A stretch of 64,000 bases of DNA, taken from Pseudomonadota bacterium (GTDB taxonomy: Bacteria > Myxococcota_A > Polyangia > GCA-2747355). Location: contig JADJTL010000002.1 in the NCBI GenBank assembly GCA_016711215.1, forward strand, positions 310,001-374,000. The letters run 5' to 3'. How positions within the stretch are numbered: the first letter of the stretch is position 1; every line of letters begins with the position of its first letter. The notes under the pieces are model-generated. The model did no database searches. It worked only from the letters and a program-made list of their open reading frames with translations, and had not been told where the DNA came from. Below, in pieces: positions 1 through 9,268 of the stretch. Both the position numbers and the translations under genes were made by a program.

Positions 1-125
1 GGGGGTCGAGATCGATGCATCGCTGGAAAGTCTAGGGGCCTCTCGGGCCGCGAGGCAAGGCTTCTGCGACGCCACCGCAGCGGCTGCCCCGCCGCAGGCA
101 CGCTTCAGCCGGCCCGCGCGCGCGG

Positions 126-3100
126 CTAATGCGGGGCCCAAAACCTCGCAAAGCGCCCGGGATGCACGACCGTTTGTTCGCGAAGCCACGCGTCCGCCTG
201 GTCGCGCAGCGCCTGGCCAGCGGCGCCACCGAGCAGCGCGCCGCGGCGGCGGCGCGCCGCCATCGCGTGAAGCGCAAAGGACTGCGCCGCGAGAGCATCT
301 TCGGCCGCCTGCAACTCCTCCAGGGCCGCCTCGCCCTGCCCCCGCAGCTCGAGGACGCGGGAACGCACCAGACGCGCCACCGCGCTCGGCGCGGCGAGCC
401 GCTCGTCGGCGAGCCGCTGCGCGAGTCGTTCGGCGGCGGCCAGCACGCGCGCGCGCGCGCGGTCACCCGGCGTCGCCGCTGCGGCAGCCAGCGCCGCGCG
501 GGCAGTCAGCTCCGTCCGGCCCAAACGGCCGAGGGCGATGCGCTCGAGGGCCGGATGAAAGAGCACGGCGCGATGCTCCTCGACCTGCTGCCAGGCGCGG
601 CGACCATCGCCGGCATAGAGGTCGATCGCCACCCTGCTGTAGGCATCCCAATAGTGGCGCAGGAAGCCAGAGCCGTGGGGCCATAGGTCCCACAGCTCCT
701 GCCGCGCCCGGCGGGCGCCTTCGACGTCGTCGTCGAGCAACCAGTAGGTCGCCTGCACTCCGCCGCGGAGGCTCGTCGCGAGCTGGCGCTCACCGTACTT
801 CTCGGCATCGCGCAGCGCCTCACGGACCGCGGCGCGCAGCAGCGCCAGCTTGCCGAGAAAGCAGTAGTTGATGATCCGCGAGACCTCCGCTCGGTTAGCG
901 TCCGCGCCGTGGCCGACGCAGCGATTGCGCAGCAGATCGCAGGCGAGGTCCATCCACGGCAACGACGCCTGATGGTCCCACATCTGGACGTGGACGACGG
1001 CGGTGCCATAGGCGACCAGGCCACGGATATAGGGATCGTCGACGCGCTCGCTCAAGGCCTGCGCCATCGCGATCAGGCGCCGATTACGCGCCAGCGCCTT
1101 GCGGCCGCGCATGCCCGAGACCGTCAACTCCAGCGCCAGACTGCGCGTGATGCGCGGCAGGTCGCCGACGTTGAGCGCCTCGATCAGCGCCAGCGTGTTG
1201 TACTCCGTCAATGGCACCGTATCGACCAGGACGTGCCCCAGACCGACGCTCCAGAGCACATCGATGCGATGGAGCCGTTCGGGCGCAATCGTCTGCGGCT
1301 CGCGCTCCTTGAAGCGCAGGCCGCGTAGCCGCAGCTGGGCCCGCCGAAGCAGCATCCGCGCCCGACCGACCCGCCCAGCGGCCAGGCCCGCGATCTGATG
1401 CTCGGTCAGCACCTGCTGGAGCGTCGCGCGCCCCTCGGCGATATGCCCGTAGTCGAGCATGATCAGCGCAGCACGTTGTCGGTACTCCAGCGCGAGGGCG
1501 GGATCGGCCCCGGCGACCGCCTGCAGATAGGCCTGCGCCGCGCGTGGACCATAGCCGGCGTTGGCCAGCGCCTCGGCGTAGGCGACCCGCAACGCCACCG
1601 GCACGGCGGCGGACGAGGCGTGCAGCGCCAGAGCGCGACCGAAGTGCTCCGTCGCGCGGTCGAAGGCCAAGGCCCGCACCGCGCGTCGACCAGCCTCGAC
1701 GTAGGCCGGCCGCGCGCGCTCCGCATCGCCGGCGCCATCGAAATGGCGCGCTAACACGGCAGGGTCGCCCTGCCCGGAGTTGACGAAGGCCCAGGCCAGG
1801 CGCCGGTGGTGCTGGCGCAGGGTCTCGGCGCTCAGGCGCGCCCAGATCACCTCACGCACCCGATCATGGTAGGCCTCGATCAGGTCGGTGCGACGCAGGC
1901 CCTCGGTGCGGACCAGGCGCTGCGTCCGCAGCAGAATCAGGGCGTCGTAGGCCGCCTCGCCCTCGAGCTCGGCCGCCTGTTGCAGCACGCTCTGGGGGAG
2001 CGGCTCGGCAGCCACGGCCACGGCCTCGAGCACCCGCTGCGCCGCCGGCGGCAACGCCGAGACCTGCTCGACAACCACGTCCTCGAGCCGCACGTGACTC
2101 AGGCCCTGGGCGGCAGTGACACCGCTGTGGCTCCGGACATGATAGGCCAGCGCGCCGACGAAGTAGGCGTTGCCTCCCGATTCGATTGCGATCCGTTGCG
2201 CCAACTCGGGTCCGGCCTGGGGCCCCAGGATACGCGACGCAATCGCCTGCGCCTGCATCACCTCGAGCGGCCCGAGCGCGAGCTCGCTCGCGGCCTGGAG
2301 CGGCGTTCCGAGCGCCCCGAGGAGCGGATTCTTGCGCCCCTCGGCCGTGCGATAGCTCAGCAGTAAGAGCAGCGGCGGCGGATCGGGAGAATCGAGCAGG
2401 TCGGCGAGCAGTAGGCCGCTATCGCGATCACCCCACTGCACGTCGTCGATCGCCAGCACCAGCGGGCGCTGGCGACTCAGTCGGCGCCAGAGCTCCCGCA
2501 TCACGACCACCGCCTGCCGCCGGAAGGCGCGCGGGTCGCGCAGGGCCTCCGGCACTGGCGCGGCCTCGCGGATTGCCGGCACCTGCTCGAGCACCGGAAA
2601 CATTCGCGCCAAGATTCCAACGCCCTGCGGCAGCCAGCCCGCCACCTGTTGTGGGGGCTCGCGCAGCAGGAAGATCGCCAGCGCGTCGAAGAGCGCGTCC
2701 AGCGCCTTGTAGGGCACCGTCTCTCGCTCGTAGCAGCGGCCTGCGAGCACAACGGCCTGCGCGGCCGCCTCGACCTGCTGGCGAAAGGTCGCCACCAGGG
2801 CGGACTTGCCGACGCCGGCGCCGCCATGCACGAGGATCGTCGCGGGTCGACCCGCGATCACCTCGGAGAAGGCGCGGCCGAGCACCGCGAGCTCTTCCTC
2901 GCGGCCGAGCAGCTCGCCGAGCAGCTCGGTCAGCACGGGAACCGAGATCGGATCGCGCCGCCGCTCTCCCTCGCGACCGAGCCGCGCGAGCGCCTCGTCC
3001 GCCGTCGGTCGCGCCGCGGGGTCGCGGCGTAGCAGGTCCATGCACAAAGCATCGAGGCCCTGCGGGACGGTCGCCGACAACGCCTGTGGCCGCAGCGGAT

Positions 3101-4079
3101 CGATCAGCGTCTTCTGCTCACCCAGATCGCGGGGCGTGCCGGTGAAGGGTGCGCAGCCCGTCAGCGTGAGATAGAGCAGCACTCCCGTGGCGTAGAGGTC
3201 ACTCGCCGCGCTCGGCCGCTGGCCGTGGAACTGCTCCGGCGCCATGTAGAGCGGCGTGCCGGACAGCTCGCCCTTGCGACCCTGTCGACGCAGCTGCGAC
3301 GGATCGACGTCGGTCACCAGACCGTAGTCGAGCAGGACGACCCGTCCCTCGGCGGTGACCAGCACGTTGGAGTGCTTGACGTCACAGTGCGCATAGCCGG
3401 CGCGGTGGATCGCCTGAAGTCCGGCGATCAGCTGGCCCAAGGTCGCCCGCAGCCGGGCGTACTGCTCGGCGGTGCTCAGCGGATGCACCACGCGCTGCGG
3501 GAGCGGTCGTCCGGCGAGCGGCTCAGCGCCCGCGGTGCCGCTCGCCGCGTCGACCAGCGCGCCAGGAAGACCGTCAACGGTCAGCGTCGGACCGTCGCCG
3601 CGCCGGGCTGCCGAGGCGAGCTCCGGCGCCGCGGCAGCCGCGCGGACCGCAGTCTGATCGGAGGTGACGATGCTGGCGGGCCCGAGCGGCGGCGCGCCTG
3701 CGACGTCTCGCTCGCCCGGCTCATCGCTCCACAGGGTCGGCGGACCCTCGAGCTGCGGCTCGCTGCCGCGCACGTAGGCCAGCAGGGAGCGCCCGTCGAC
3801 GTACTCCATCGTGAAGAACCAGCGATCGCCCTCGGCGTGGAACTCATAGAGCGTCACCAGATTGGCGTGGCGAATGTCGGCCAGCGCGCGGAACTCCTGC
3901 TTGAAGCGGTAGAGCGCCTGCGGCTGCGTCAGGCTCAGCATCTTCAGGGCAACGAGCTTGTCGCGCTCGAGATCGCGGGCGCGATAGACCACGCCCATCC
4001 CCCCCGCCCCGATGCGGTCTTCCAGGCGGTAGCGTGCGGTGCCACGGGGGCTCGCGCTGCTCGAGGGCGCCTCAGCCAT
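126..4079 (-). CDS. Ser/Thr protein kinase fused to AAA ATPase and TPR-like region
   Basis: A 1317-residue signalling protein. The N-terminal kinase has a Gly-rich loop (GAGGMG, residues 24-29), the ATP lysine in VALK (K46), a catalytic loop HCDVKHSN (231-238), DYG in place of DFG (251-253) and GTPLYMAPE (274-282). About 100 residues rich in Ala, Gly and Pro (roughly 104-205) are inserted between the kinase lobes. An AAA/NTPase domain follows, with Walker A GGAGVGKS (419-426) and Walker B LVLAIDD (540-546), then a long alpha-helical C-terminus that looks TPR-like. This layout matches hybrid kinase-ATPase regulators common in myxobacteria, so a cytoplasmic signalling role is inferred. The ATG at 4079 is chosen because AAGG lies 7 nt upstream and the kinase domain begins soon after. 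It overlaps the upstream hydrolase gene by 8 bp, suggesting coupled translation. The stimulus and substrates are unknown. Confidence 0.9.
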   Translation of the reverse strand: MAEAPSSSASPRGTARYRLEDRIGAGGMGVVYRARDLERDKLVALKMLSLTQPQALYRFKQEFRALADIRHANLVTLYEFHAEGDRWFFTMEYVDGRSLLAYVRGSEPQLEGPPTLWSDEPGERDVAGAPPLGPASIVTSDQTAVRAAAAAPELASAARRGDGPTLTVDGLPGALVDAASGTAGAEPLAGRPLPQRVVHPLSTAEQYARLRATLGQLIAGLQAIHRAGYAHCDVKHSNVLVTAEGRVVLLDYGLVTDVDPSQLRRQGRKGELSGTPLYMAPEQFHGQRPSAASDLYATGVLLYLTLTGCAPFTGTPRDLGEQKTLIDPLRPQALSATVPQGLDALCMDLLRRDPAARPTADEALARLGREGERRRDPISVPVLTELLGELLGREEELAVLGRAFSEVIAGRPATILVHGGAGVGKSALVATFRQQVEAAAQAVVLAGRCYERETVPYKALDALFDALAIFLLREPPQQVAGWLPQGVGILARMFPVLEQVPAIREAAPVPEALRDPRAFRRQAVVVMRELWRRLSRQRPLVLAIDDVQWGDRDSGLLLADLLDSPDPPPLLLLLSYRTAEGRKNPLLGALGTPLQAASELALGPLEVMQAQAIASRILGPQAGPELAQRIAIESGGNAYFVGALAYHVRSHSGVTAAQGLSHVRLEDVVVEQVSALPPAAQRVLEAVAVAAEPLPQSVLQQAAELEGEAAYDALILLRTQRLVRTEGLRRTDLIEAYHDRVREVIWARLSAETLRQHHRRLAWAFVNSGQGDPAVLARHFDGAGDAERARPAYVEAGRRAVRALAFDRATEHFGRALALHASSAAVPVALRVAYAEALANAGYGPRAAQAYLQAVAGADPALALEYRQRAALIMLDYGHIAEGRATLQQVLTEHQIAGLAAGRVGRARMLLRRAQLRLRGLRFKEREPQTIAPERLHRIDVLWSVGLGHVLVDTVPLTEYNTLALIEALNVGDLPRITRSLALELTVSGMRGRKALARNRRLIAMAQALSERVDDPYIRGLVAYGTAVVHVQMWDHQASLPWMDLACDLLRNRCVGHGADANRAEVSRIINYCFLGKLALLRAAVREALRDAEKYGERQLATSLRGGVQATYWLLDDDVEGARRARQELWDLWPHGSGFLRHYWDAYSRVAIDLYAGDGRRAWQQVEEHRAVLFHPALERIALGRLGRTELTARAALAAAAATPGDRARARVLAAAERLAQRLADERLAAPSAVARLVRSRVLELRGQGEAALEELQAAEDALAAQSFALHAMAARRRRGALLGGAAGQALRDQADAWLREQTVVHPGRFARFWAPH

Positions 4080-5190
4080 CGTCGCGCCTTGGTCCAGTGT
4101 GCGCGGCCGCCGAGGGCTGGGTCGCCCGCACGACCCCAGGCGTCGACAACCACGCGGCGAGCGCGCGGTTGTACTCCGTCGGGCAGTCGAGCTGCGGCTC
4201 GTGACCACAGCGCGGCAGCGCGACCAGCGTCGCGCCGCGAATCGCCCGCTGCGCCGGTGCCATCACGCTGCGCGTCGTCCCGCCATGCAGCTCGGCATTC
4301 GGGATCAACCGGTCATCGGCACCAAAGACGATCAGCGTCGGGAGCTCGAGCTGGCCGAGGTGCTGGCGCGTGAACTCGGTCTCGCTCATGGCCCGCACGC
4401 ACTTGACCATGGCGTAGAGACTCTGATCGAATTCGGCCGCGGCGGACTGCTGAAGGCGCACGCGCTCCTCGATCAGCCAGCGCAAGTCGTCACGCCAGCG
4501 CGAAAAAACCCGCAGCCGGAAGGCGCCCCAGAGCGCGTACTCCGACAGGCCGCCCCCCAGCGAGCCCCTGTTCGTGATCTTCTCGAACCACGCGCGGTCG
4601 CCCCGCGAGAAGTACTCGAGCCCCGCCGAGTTCGTCAGCACCAGCGCACCGACACGCCGCGGGTGACGAATCGCCAGCGAGAGCGCGATGTGCCCACCCA
4701 TGCTGTGACCGACGATGATCGGCGCTTCGATGCCCCGCCGCTCGAGGAGCTCGAGCAGCGCGTCCGCCAGTGACTCCATGGTGTAGGGGAAGGATCCTGG
4801 CTTGTCCGACTTGCCATAACCGGGCAGATCCAGCGCCAGCACGCGGTAGCCCGCCGCAGCGAAGTCGTCGAGCTGGTACTGCCAATGGCGGAGCTGCGCG
4901 CTCATCCCGTGGACGAAGACGATGGTCCGCGCGCCGCGCGGATTGAGCTCGACGTAGGCCACCCGCAGGCGCGGCGTGCGCATGCCATAGCGGGCCGGCA
5001 AATCGGTCGAGACCAGCCAGAAGAGGGGCCAGGCCTGGCCTCGGAGCGAGCGATAGGGCAACTGGGCAAAGGTCAGCGGCGCGGCACGGCGATAGGAAGG
5101 CACACAGCTCGCCGCGCAGCATGCGAGCGCCAGGGCAGCGGCCCGCGCAGCACCGCCGCCCAGCCACGCCCGCCGGCACGTCAGTCGCAT
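4072..5190 (-). CDS. alpha/beta-hydrolase, probable lipoprotein
   Basis: A 372-residue alpha/beta-hydrolase. The nucleophile elbow is GHSMGG (161-166, Ser163), the oxyanion-hole segment is VHGM (93-96), and the likely acid and base are Asp292/293 in FGADDRL and His330 in RCGHEP. The N-terminus is Arg-containing, then hydrophobic, then AASC at residues 26-29, a plausible lipobox, so the enzyme is probably tethered to a membrane. The ester or lipid substrate cannot be told from sequence. The ATG at 5190 has GGAGG 6 nt upstream. It lies 43 bp after the barrel gene and its stop overlaps the kinase start, so all are probably one transcript. Confidence 0.87.
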   Translation of the reverse strand: MRLTCRRAWLGGGAARAAALALACCAASCVPSYRRAAPLTFAQLPYRSLRGQAWPLFWLVSTDLPARYGMRTPRLRVAYVELNPRGARTIVFVHGMSAQLRHWQYQLDDFAAAGYRVLALDLPGYGKSDKPGSFPYTMESLADALLELLERRGIEAPIIVGHSMGGHIALSLAIRHPRRVGALVLTNSAGLEYFSRGDRAWFEKITNRGSLGGGLSEYALWGAFRLRVFSRWRDDLRWLIEERVRLQQSAAAEFDQSLYAMVKCVRAMSETEFTRQHLGQLELPTLIVFGADDRLIPNAELHGGTTRSVMAPAQRAIRGATLVALPRCGHEPQLDCPTEYNRALAAWLSTPGVVRATQPSAAAHTGPRRDDG

Positions 5191-5233
5191 GCTCCACCTC
5201 CGAGGCGCTAGGCACGTGCTTCGCGCCAGGTCC

Positions 5234-6967
5234 TCAGAATACGTACCAGGTGAAGGTGAGAAACGCTGCTAGCGGATTCGCCACCACCCAACTATTGCCG
5301 TCGTAGAAGTCCCCGCGGAAGAGCACGCCAGCGTGCAGGCCCACCTCCATCAGGAAGCGCAGCTGGTAGACGAGCTCGGCGTTGAGCTCGGTGCCGATCA
5401 GCCGGCCCCGATCGCGCAGCGGCGGGTCGCTGCCGCCGAGCTCGCGAAAGGGCGGCGGGTCGGCGAAGCACGAGCCGAGGGCCACGCCGAGCTTGAGGTT
5501 GAGCTTGTTGGGCACGAGGTCGTAGCTGCCGCTGGCAATCGCGGCGGCCAGGCCGAAGCCCTGGTTCGAGATGTCGACCACGGCGCCGGTGGCGTTGATC
5601 GCGGTGCGCGCGAAGGGCAGCAAGAGGAGCGTGCGATGGTTGGCCCAGAACGCGCCCATCGCGCCGTAGTTGTTGAGCGTGAAGGGCCCGCGCTGCCGCC
5701 CGTCACTATCGTCGCTGTCGCCGTTGGTCAGCATCAGCTCCAGCGTGACGACATCTTTGAGCGAAGAGCCGTAGTGATACGCGCCCTCGAGGTTGGCGGC
5801 CCAACCCCGGAGGTCGACGTGTTGGTTGAGCGAGCGCGGATCGTGCGCCCGGTAGCGGCCGGCATTGAAGAGCAGGAAGCCCGAGGCGGAGAAGGGGCTG
5901 GTGAAGAAGCGCAGGTTATGGTGGAAGTTCAGCCCAGCGTAGTGCACGACGCCGGTCGGGCGCTGGAGCTGCATCGCGACGTGCCCGGTGATCGCGGCGA
6001 GCCCGCCGGGGCCCGGACCGCCACGCACCAGGCCCTCGACCGCGAAGGACTGACCTTCGGTGTCGTCCCGCAGATACCAATAGGACAGTCCAACGACCGT
6101 GCCCGGCTGGAGCCTGAGGGCGAGGTCTGTCGTCACGAGGTACGCGAAGGCATAGCCCGGATCGTTGGCGCTCGCCTTGCGGGGTTGGGCCACCCCGAGC
6201 GGGACGAAGGCCGCCTTGGCCAGCAGCGGTCCGTGCGCGCCGAAGGCCGCGATCCCGGTGGCGTCGGTGGCGAGGAAGCTCATCTTATAACCGGAGCGCA
6301 TCAGCTCGAGGGCCGGCGTGCTGTGCGGGCTGTAGATCGAATCGAAGAAGGGTTGCGTCCCGAGCAGAATGCTCAGCTGCTGCGGGTTGCGCGTGGGAAA
6401 GAGGGCGGTATAGACCCCCTTGGTGACGAGGTTCAGCTGATCGGCGTTGAACCCGCCGCCCTGGTGTTGGCCGACGGCATTGGCCGAGAAGCCCCAGGCG
6501 TAGTCGACCTCGAGCATCGCGCGAAACTCGGCCCAGCCGTCGGTGAAGAAGGGCGTGGCCGAGAGGACGGGGATCCAGCGCTGCTCGACGAGATAGGTCG
6601 AGCCGCTGCCGACGCGGCCGGCGCTGCCGACCGGACCGATGCCAAAGGGACCGGTCGAGACGCCTCGCAGCAGCGTCGTGTCGGCCCGGACGCGCGTCGC
6701 CATCCCGCGCACGAAGAAGTAGTTGATCAGGGTCAGCTCGCGAAAGGGCCCGTCGTCGTGGCGGTCGCGCAGCTCATACCAGGCGTTGAACCCCGGGTCG
6801 GGCGCGCGCGCCAGGGCGCGGCCGGAGGGCCCCAGCGCGACGGCCGCGATCAAGAGCGGCGCGAGGCAGTGAGGAGCGCGTCGAGCGGGGGCGCGAGCGG
6901 TGCGGGCAGCGGACGCCAGCAGACACGCCGGGGCGCGCGCCACGCCTGTCTGCGGCTGCGCCGACAC
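5234..6967 (-). CDS. outer-membrane beta-barrel protein
   Basis: A protein of about 577 residues beginning with a basic and hydrophobic signal region ending near a GRALARA cleavage-like site. It then alternates aromatic and polar residues as in membrane strands and ends in FTWYVF. A terminal Phe with preceding aromatics is the usual recognition signature of outer-membrane barrels. No specific porin or export family is recognised. The open frame extends to 7108, but that part overlaps the upstream lipoprotein gene. I place the start at the GTG at 6967, one base after that gene's stop; a second GTG at 6943 is equally possible, and neither has a strong Shine-Dalgarno. Context suggests a shared envelope role with the flanking lipoproteins. 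Confidence 0.75.
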   Translation of the reverse strand: MSAQPQTGVARAPACLLASAARTARAPARRAPHCLAPLLIAAVALGPSGRALARAPDPGFNAWYELRDRHDDGPFRELTLINYFFVRGMATRVRADTTLLRGVSTGPFGIGPVGSAGRVGSGSTYLVEQRWIPVLSATPFFTDGWAEFRAMLEVDYAWGFSANAVGQHQGGGFNADQLNLVTKGVYTALFPTRNPQQLSILLGTQPFFDSIYSPHSTPALELMRSGYKMSFLATDATGIAAFGAHGPLLAKAAFVPLGVAQPRKASANDPGYAFAYLVTTDLALRLQPGTVVGLSYWYLRDDTEGQSFAVEGLVRGGPGPGGLAAITGHVAMQLQRPTGVVHYAGLNFHHNLRFFTSPFSASGFLLFNAGRYRAHDPRSLNQHVDLRGWAANLEGAYHYGSSLKDVVTLELMLTNGDSDDSDGRQRGPFTLNNYGAMGAFWANHRTLLLLPFARTAINATGAVVDISNQGFGLAAAIASGSYDLVPNKLNLKLGVALGSCFADPPPFRELGGSDPPLRDRGRLIGTELNAELVYQLRFLMEVGLHAGVLFRGDFYDGNSWVVANPLAAFLTFTWYVF

Positions 6968-6968
6968 C

Positions 6969-7685
6969 TTACTGCTGCAGGACGAAGGTCCCGACGGAAT
7001 CGCCCGTGACCGGGTTCCCCGCCAGCTTGACGGTCTTGCTACCGAGCGGCCCATCTGCGCAGCGATGGCCGGTGGCCACGCCGGCAATGTAGAGCTCGTA
7101 GCGGGCACTGCGACCGTCGGCGGCGATCGCGCCGCGCCCTTCCTGCGCGAAGCCGGTATAGGTCGCCCTGAGGTCGAAACAGCTGCCGTCCGCCGCCACG
7201 TTTTCGATCAGCAGCGCCGAGGTCGTGAAGGTCAGCGGCGCGCCGAACACAGTCGTCCGATCGCAGGTCCCGACGCTGTCAGCGGTCGGCGCACCATTGA
7301 GCGTACCGAGCTCCGTCGTGACGACCAGCTGCGGACCGGCGTTGAGCTTCATCGTCACCTTATGCAGGCATTGCGTGGCCGTACCGAGGTTCATGTTCTC
7401 GTCGGCCCCCTGCGGATGCGTCGGGATGTTGCTGCCCGCCATTACGAGGGTCTTACCGTCATGAAAGGCCGTCACCGCGGTCACGGTGTTGTAGGGGTTG
7501 CCGACGGCAGCGTCTGCCGCAGTGCGCGCATCTCGCGCGACCACGCCCGCATCACCCGCCGGGGGATCGCTGTCCGAGCAGCCGCTGAGCAGCAAGGCCA
7601 GCGCCAGCGTGCCACCGAGCATGCCGCGCAGCCCACCGATCAAGACCCTCAATGCCCTTTGCGTCATCCTGATCATCCGCATCAT
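6969..7685 (-). CDS. hypothetical lipoprotein
   Basis: A 238-residue predicted lipoprotein. It has an Arg-rich n-region, a hydrophobic stretch and the lipobox LLSGC with Cys36 as the acylated residue. An Asp/Ala-rich linker follows, then a beta-rich domain with several cysteines that could pair as disulfides. I recognise no family. The frame is open upstream to 7889, but GGAAGGAG lies just before the ATGATG at 7685/7682, which fixes the start there; 7682 has the better spacing. It is the first gene of the minus-strand group and ends one base before the barrel gene's proposed start, so the two products may work together in the envelope. Confidence 0.75.
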   Translation of the reverse strand: MMRMIRMTQRALRVLIGGLRGMLGGTLALALLLSGCSDSDPPAGDAGVVARDARTAADAAVGNPYNTVTAVTAFHDGKTLVMAGSNIPTHPQGADENMNLGTATQCLHKVTMKLNAGPQLVVTTELGTLNGAPTADSVGTCDRTTVFGAPLTFTTSALLIENVAADGSCFDLRATYTGFAQEGRGAIAADGRSARYELYIAGVATGHRCADGPLGSKTVKLAGNPVTGDSVGTFVLQQ

Positions 7686-7933
7686 CCGCTCCTTCCGCGC
7701 CAGACCCTTGGGTTCCGCGCGCGCCCCCCGGCGTCGCCTCCGGTATGGGCACCTCGGGCTCACCGCAGTTTTTCCCCCGGCCACTCGCGCTCGACCCCCC
7801 AAGGATCGAAGGCCAGACGCTCGCATGCTACCCTTTCGGGCCCGAATCACAAGCTTCCCGGCCGCCGGCCGCCGCGAGAGGGCGCACACCGTCGCGGTTG
7901 CAGCGACGAGGAGAAATCGGCGAGGCTGCGCCG
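7686..7933. other. divergent intergenic region
   Basis: These 248 bp lie between the minus-strand lipoprotein gene and the plus-strand methyltransferase gene and must hold promoters for both. The only clear signal is the GGAAGGAG Shine-Dalgarno of the lipoprotein gene at about 7688-7695. TGCTACCCT near 7827-7835 could be an extended -10 box for the plus strand, but I see no matching -35. No small gene is supported. Confidence 0.4.
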
Positions 7934-9106
7934 ATGGCGCAGCTGATCGTCAAGCAGGGCCGGGCGCGGCCGCTCTGGCATGGGCACCCTTGGATCTTCG
8001 CGCAAGCCGTCGGGCGCCTGGTCGGCGAGGCGGAGGCCGGCGACGTCGTCGAGGTCCTCGACGCCGACCTGCGCTCGATCGGCCGCGCCGCCTATAATCC
8101 GCGCTCGGCGATCGCCGCCCGGATGCTGAGCTGGCGCCCGGACGAGTTGATCGACCGCGCGTGGCTGGCGCGGCGACTCGCCAGCGCACTGCGCCTGCGC
8201 CAGTCGCTGGCGCTGCCCTCGTCCGCCACCGACTGCTATCGGCTGGTCAATGCCGAAGGCGACGGGCTGCCCGGGCTCGTCGTCGACGTCTACGGGCGGG
8301 CGATCGTCGTGCAGTTCACGGGCAACGCGCTCCAGCGGCGGGCGGAGTGGATCTACGCGGAGCTCGACCTGCTGCTCGAGCCCTCGGTCGTCGTCGAGGC
8401 CAGCCCGGGAGCCTTCGCCGCCAAGGAGGGCCTTGGTGAGGGACGCGGGCTGCTGCGCGGCACGAGCACGGCCCTGCGCTGCCGCGAAAACGGCCTCGCC
8501 TACGCGGTGGAACTCGGCGAGGGCCAGAAGACCGGCCTCTTCCTCGATCAGCGGGAGAACCACCGGCGCATCGCCGAGCGGGCAGCGGGCCGCCGCGTGC
8601 TCGATCTCTACTGCTACACCGGCGCCTTCGGCCTCAACGCCGCGCAGGCGGGTGCCAGCGCCGTGACTGCGGTCGACAGCTCGGCGCGCGCGTTGGCCGC
8701 CGCAAGCCGCAACGCCGCGAACAACGGCCTCCAACTGACGCTGATCGAGGCCGACGCGATGCCCTATCTGGCGACGCAGCAGCCGGAGAGCTTCGACCTC
8801 ATCGTGCTCGACCCACCGAAGTTCGCCGCCCACCGCAGCCAGGTGCCGGCGGCGCTCAAGGGCTACCATAAGCTGTTGCGCCTGGCCTTGAACACGATCA
8901 GCGCGGGCGGATTGCTCGCCCTGGCCTGCTGCTCCCAGCTGATTCCGCTCGACGAGCTGCGCCGCGTGATGGCGCGCGCGGCAGCCGAGGCGCAGTGTGA
9001 GCTGCGCCTGCTCGAGCGCTGCGGGGCGGGCGCCGACCACCCCTCGACGCCCGCGTTTCCCGAAGGCGAGTACCTCACGTTCTTGCTCAGCGCCGTACAC
9101 CGCTGA
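7934..9106 (+). CDS. rlmI: class I rRNA large-subunit methyltransferase, RlmI-like
   Basis: A 390-residue SAM-dependent methyltransferase of the RlmI/RlmK type, which makes 5-methylcytosine in 23S rRNA. An N-terminal PUA-like RNA-binding region comes first, then the family motif GLFLDQREN (201-209), the SAM-binding motif DLYCYTGAFG (from residue 224) and the catalytic LDPPKF loop (D293-F297). Length matches the family. The start is the ATG at 7934 with GAGG 8 nt upstream; the frame is open from 7745, but those codons precede the PUA domain and resemble no family member. The exact target cytosine is inferred from family membership only. Confidence 0.88.
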   Translation: MAQLIVKQGRARPLWHGHPWIFAQAVGRLVGEAEAGDVVEVLDADLRSIGRAAYNPRSAIAARMLSWRPDELIDRAWLARRLASALRLRQSLALPSSATDCYRLVNAEGDGLPGLVVDVYGRAIVVQFTGNALQRRAEWIYAELDLLLEPSVVVEASPGAFAAKEGLGEGRGLLRGTSTALRCRENGLAYAVELGEGQKTGLFLDQRENHRRIAERAAGRRVLDLYCYTGAFGLNAAQAGASAVTAVDSSARALAAASRNAANNGLQLTLIEADAMPYLATQQPESFDLIVLDPPKFAAHRSQVPAALKGYHKLLRLALNTISAGGLLALACCSQLIPLDELRRVMARAAAEAQCELRLLERCGAGADHPSTPAFPEGEYLTFLLSAVHR

Positions 9107-9163
9107 TCCGGTCGTGATCGGGCCGTGATTCAGCCGTGATTCGGCCGGCGTGACCGACGACCC

Positions 9164-9210
9164 GCACCGCTACTTCGCGCGCGCGGTCGGCGCGCGCGAA
9201 GTAGCGGTGC
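9164..9210. terminator. 20-bp perfect inverted repeat, terminator-like
   Basis: Arms at 9164-9183 and 9191-9210 are perfect reverse complements of 20 nt around a 7-nt loop. The right-arm motif GCGAAGTAG recurs directly at 9211-9219. No T-run follows, so it is not a canonical intrinsic terminator, but it lies between two plus-strand genes and would fold very stably in RNA. Three copies of a CCGTGATT-like element precede it at about 9112-9142. Confidence 0.45.
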
Positions 9211-9268
9211 GCGAAGTAGTTTCCGCGCCCCCGCTGGCTGGGCTAAGATGCGGCGCGAGGAGGCAGAC

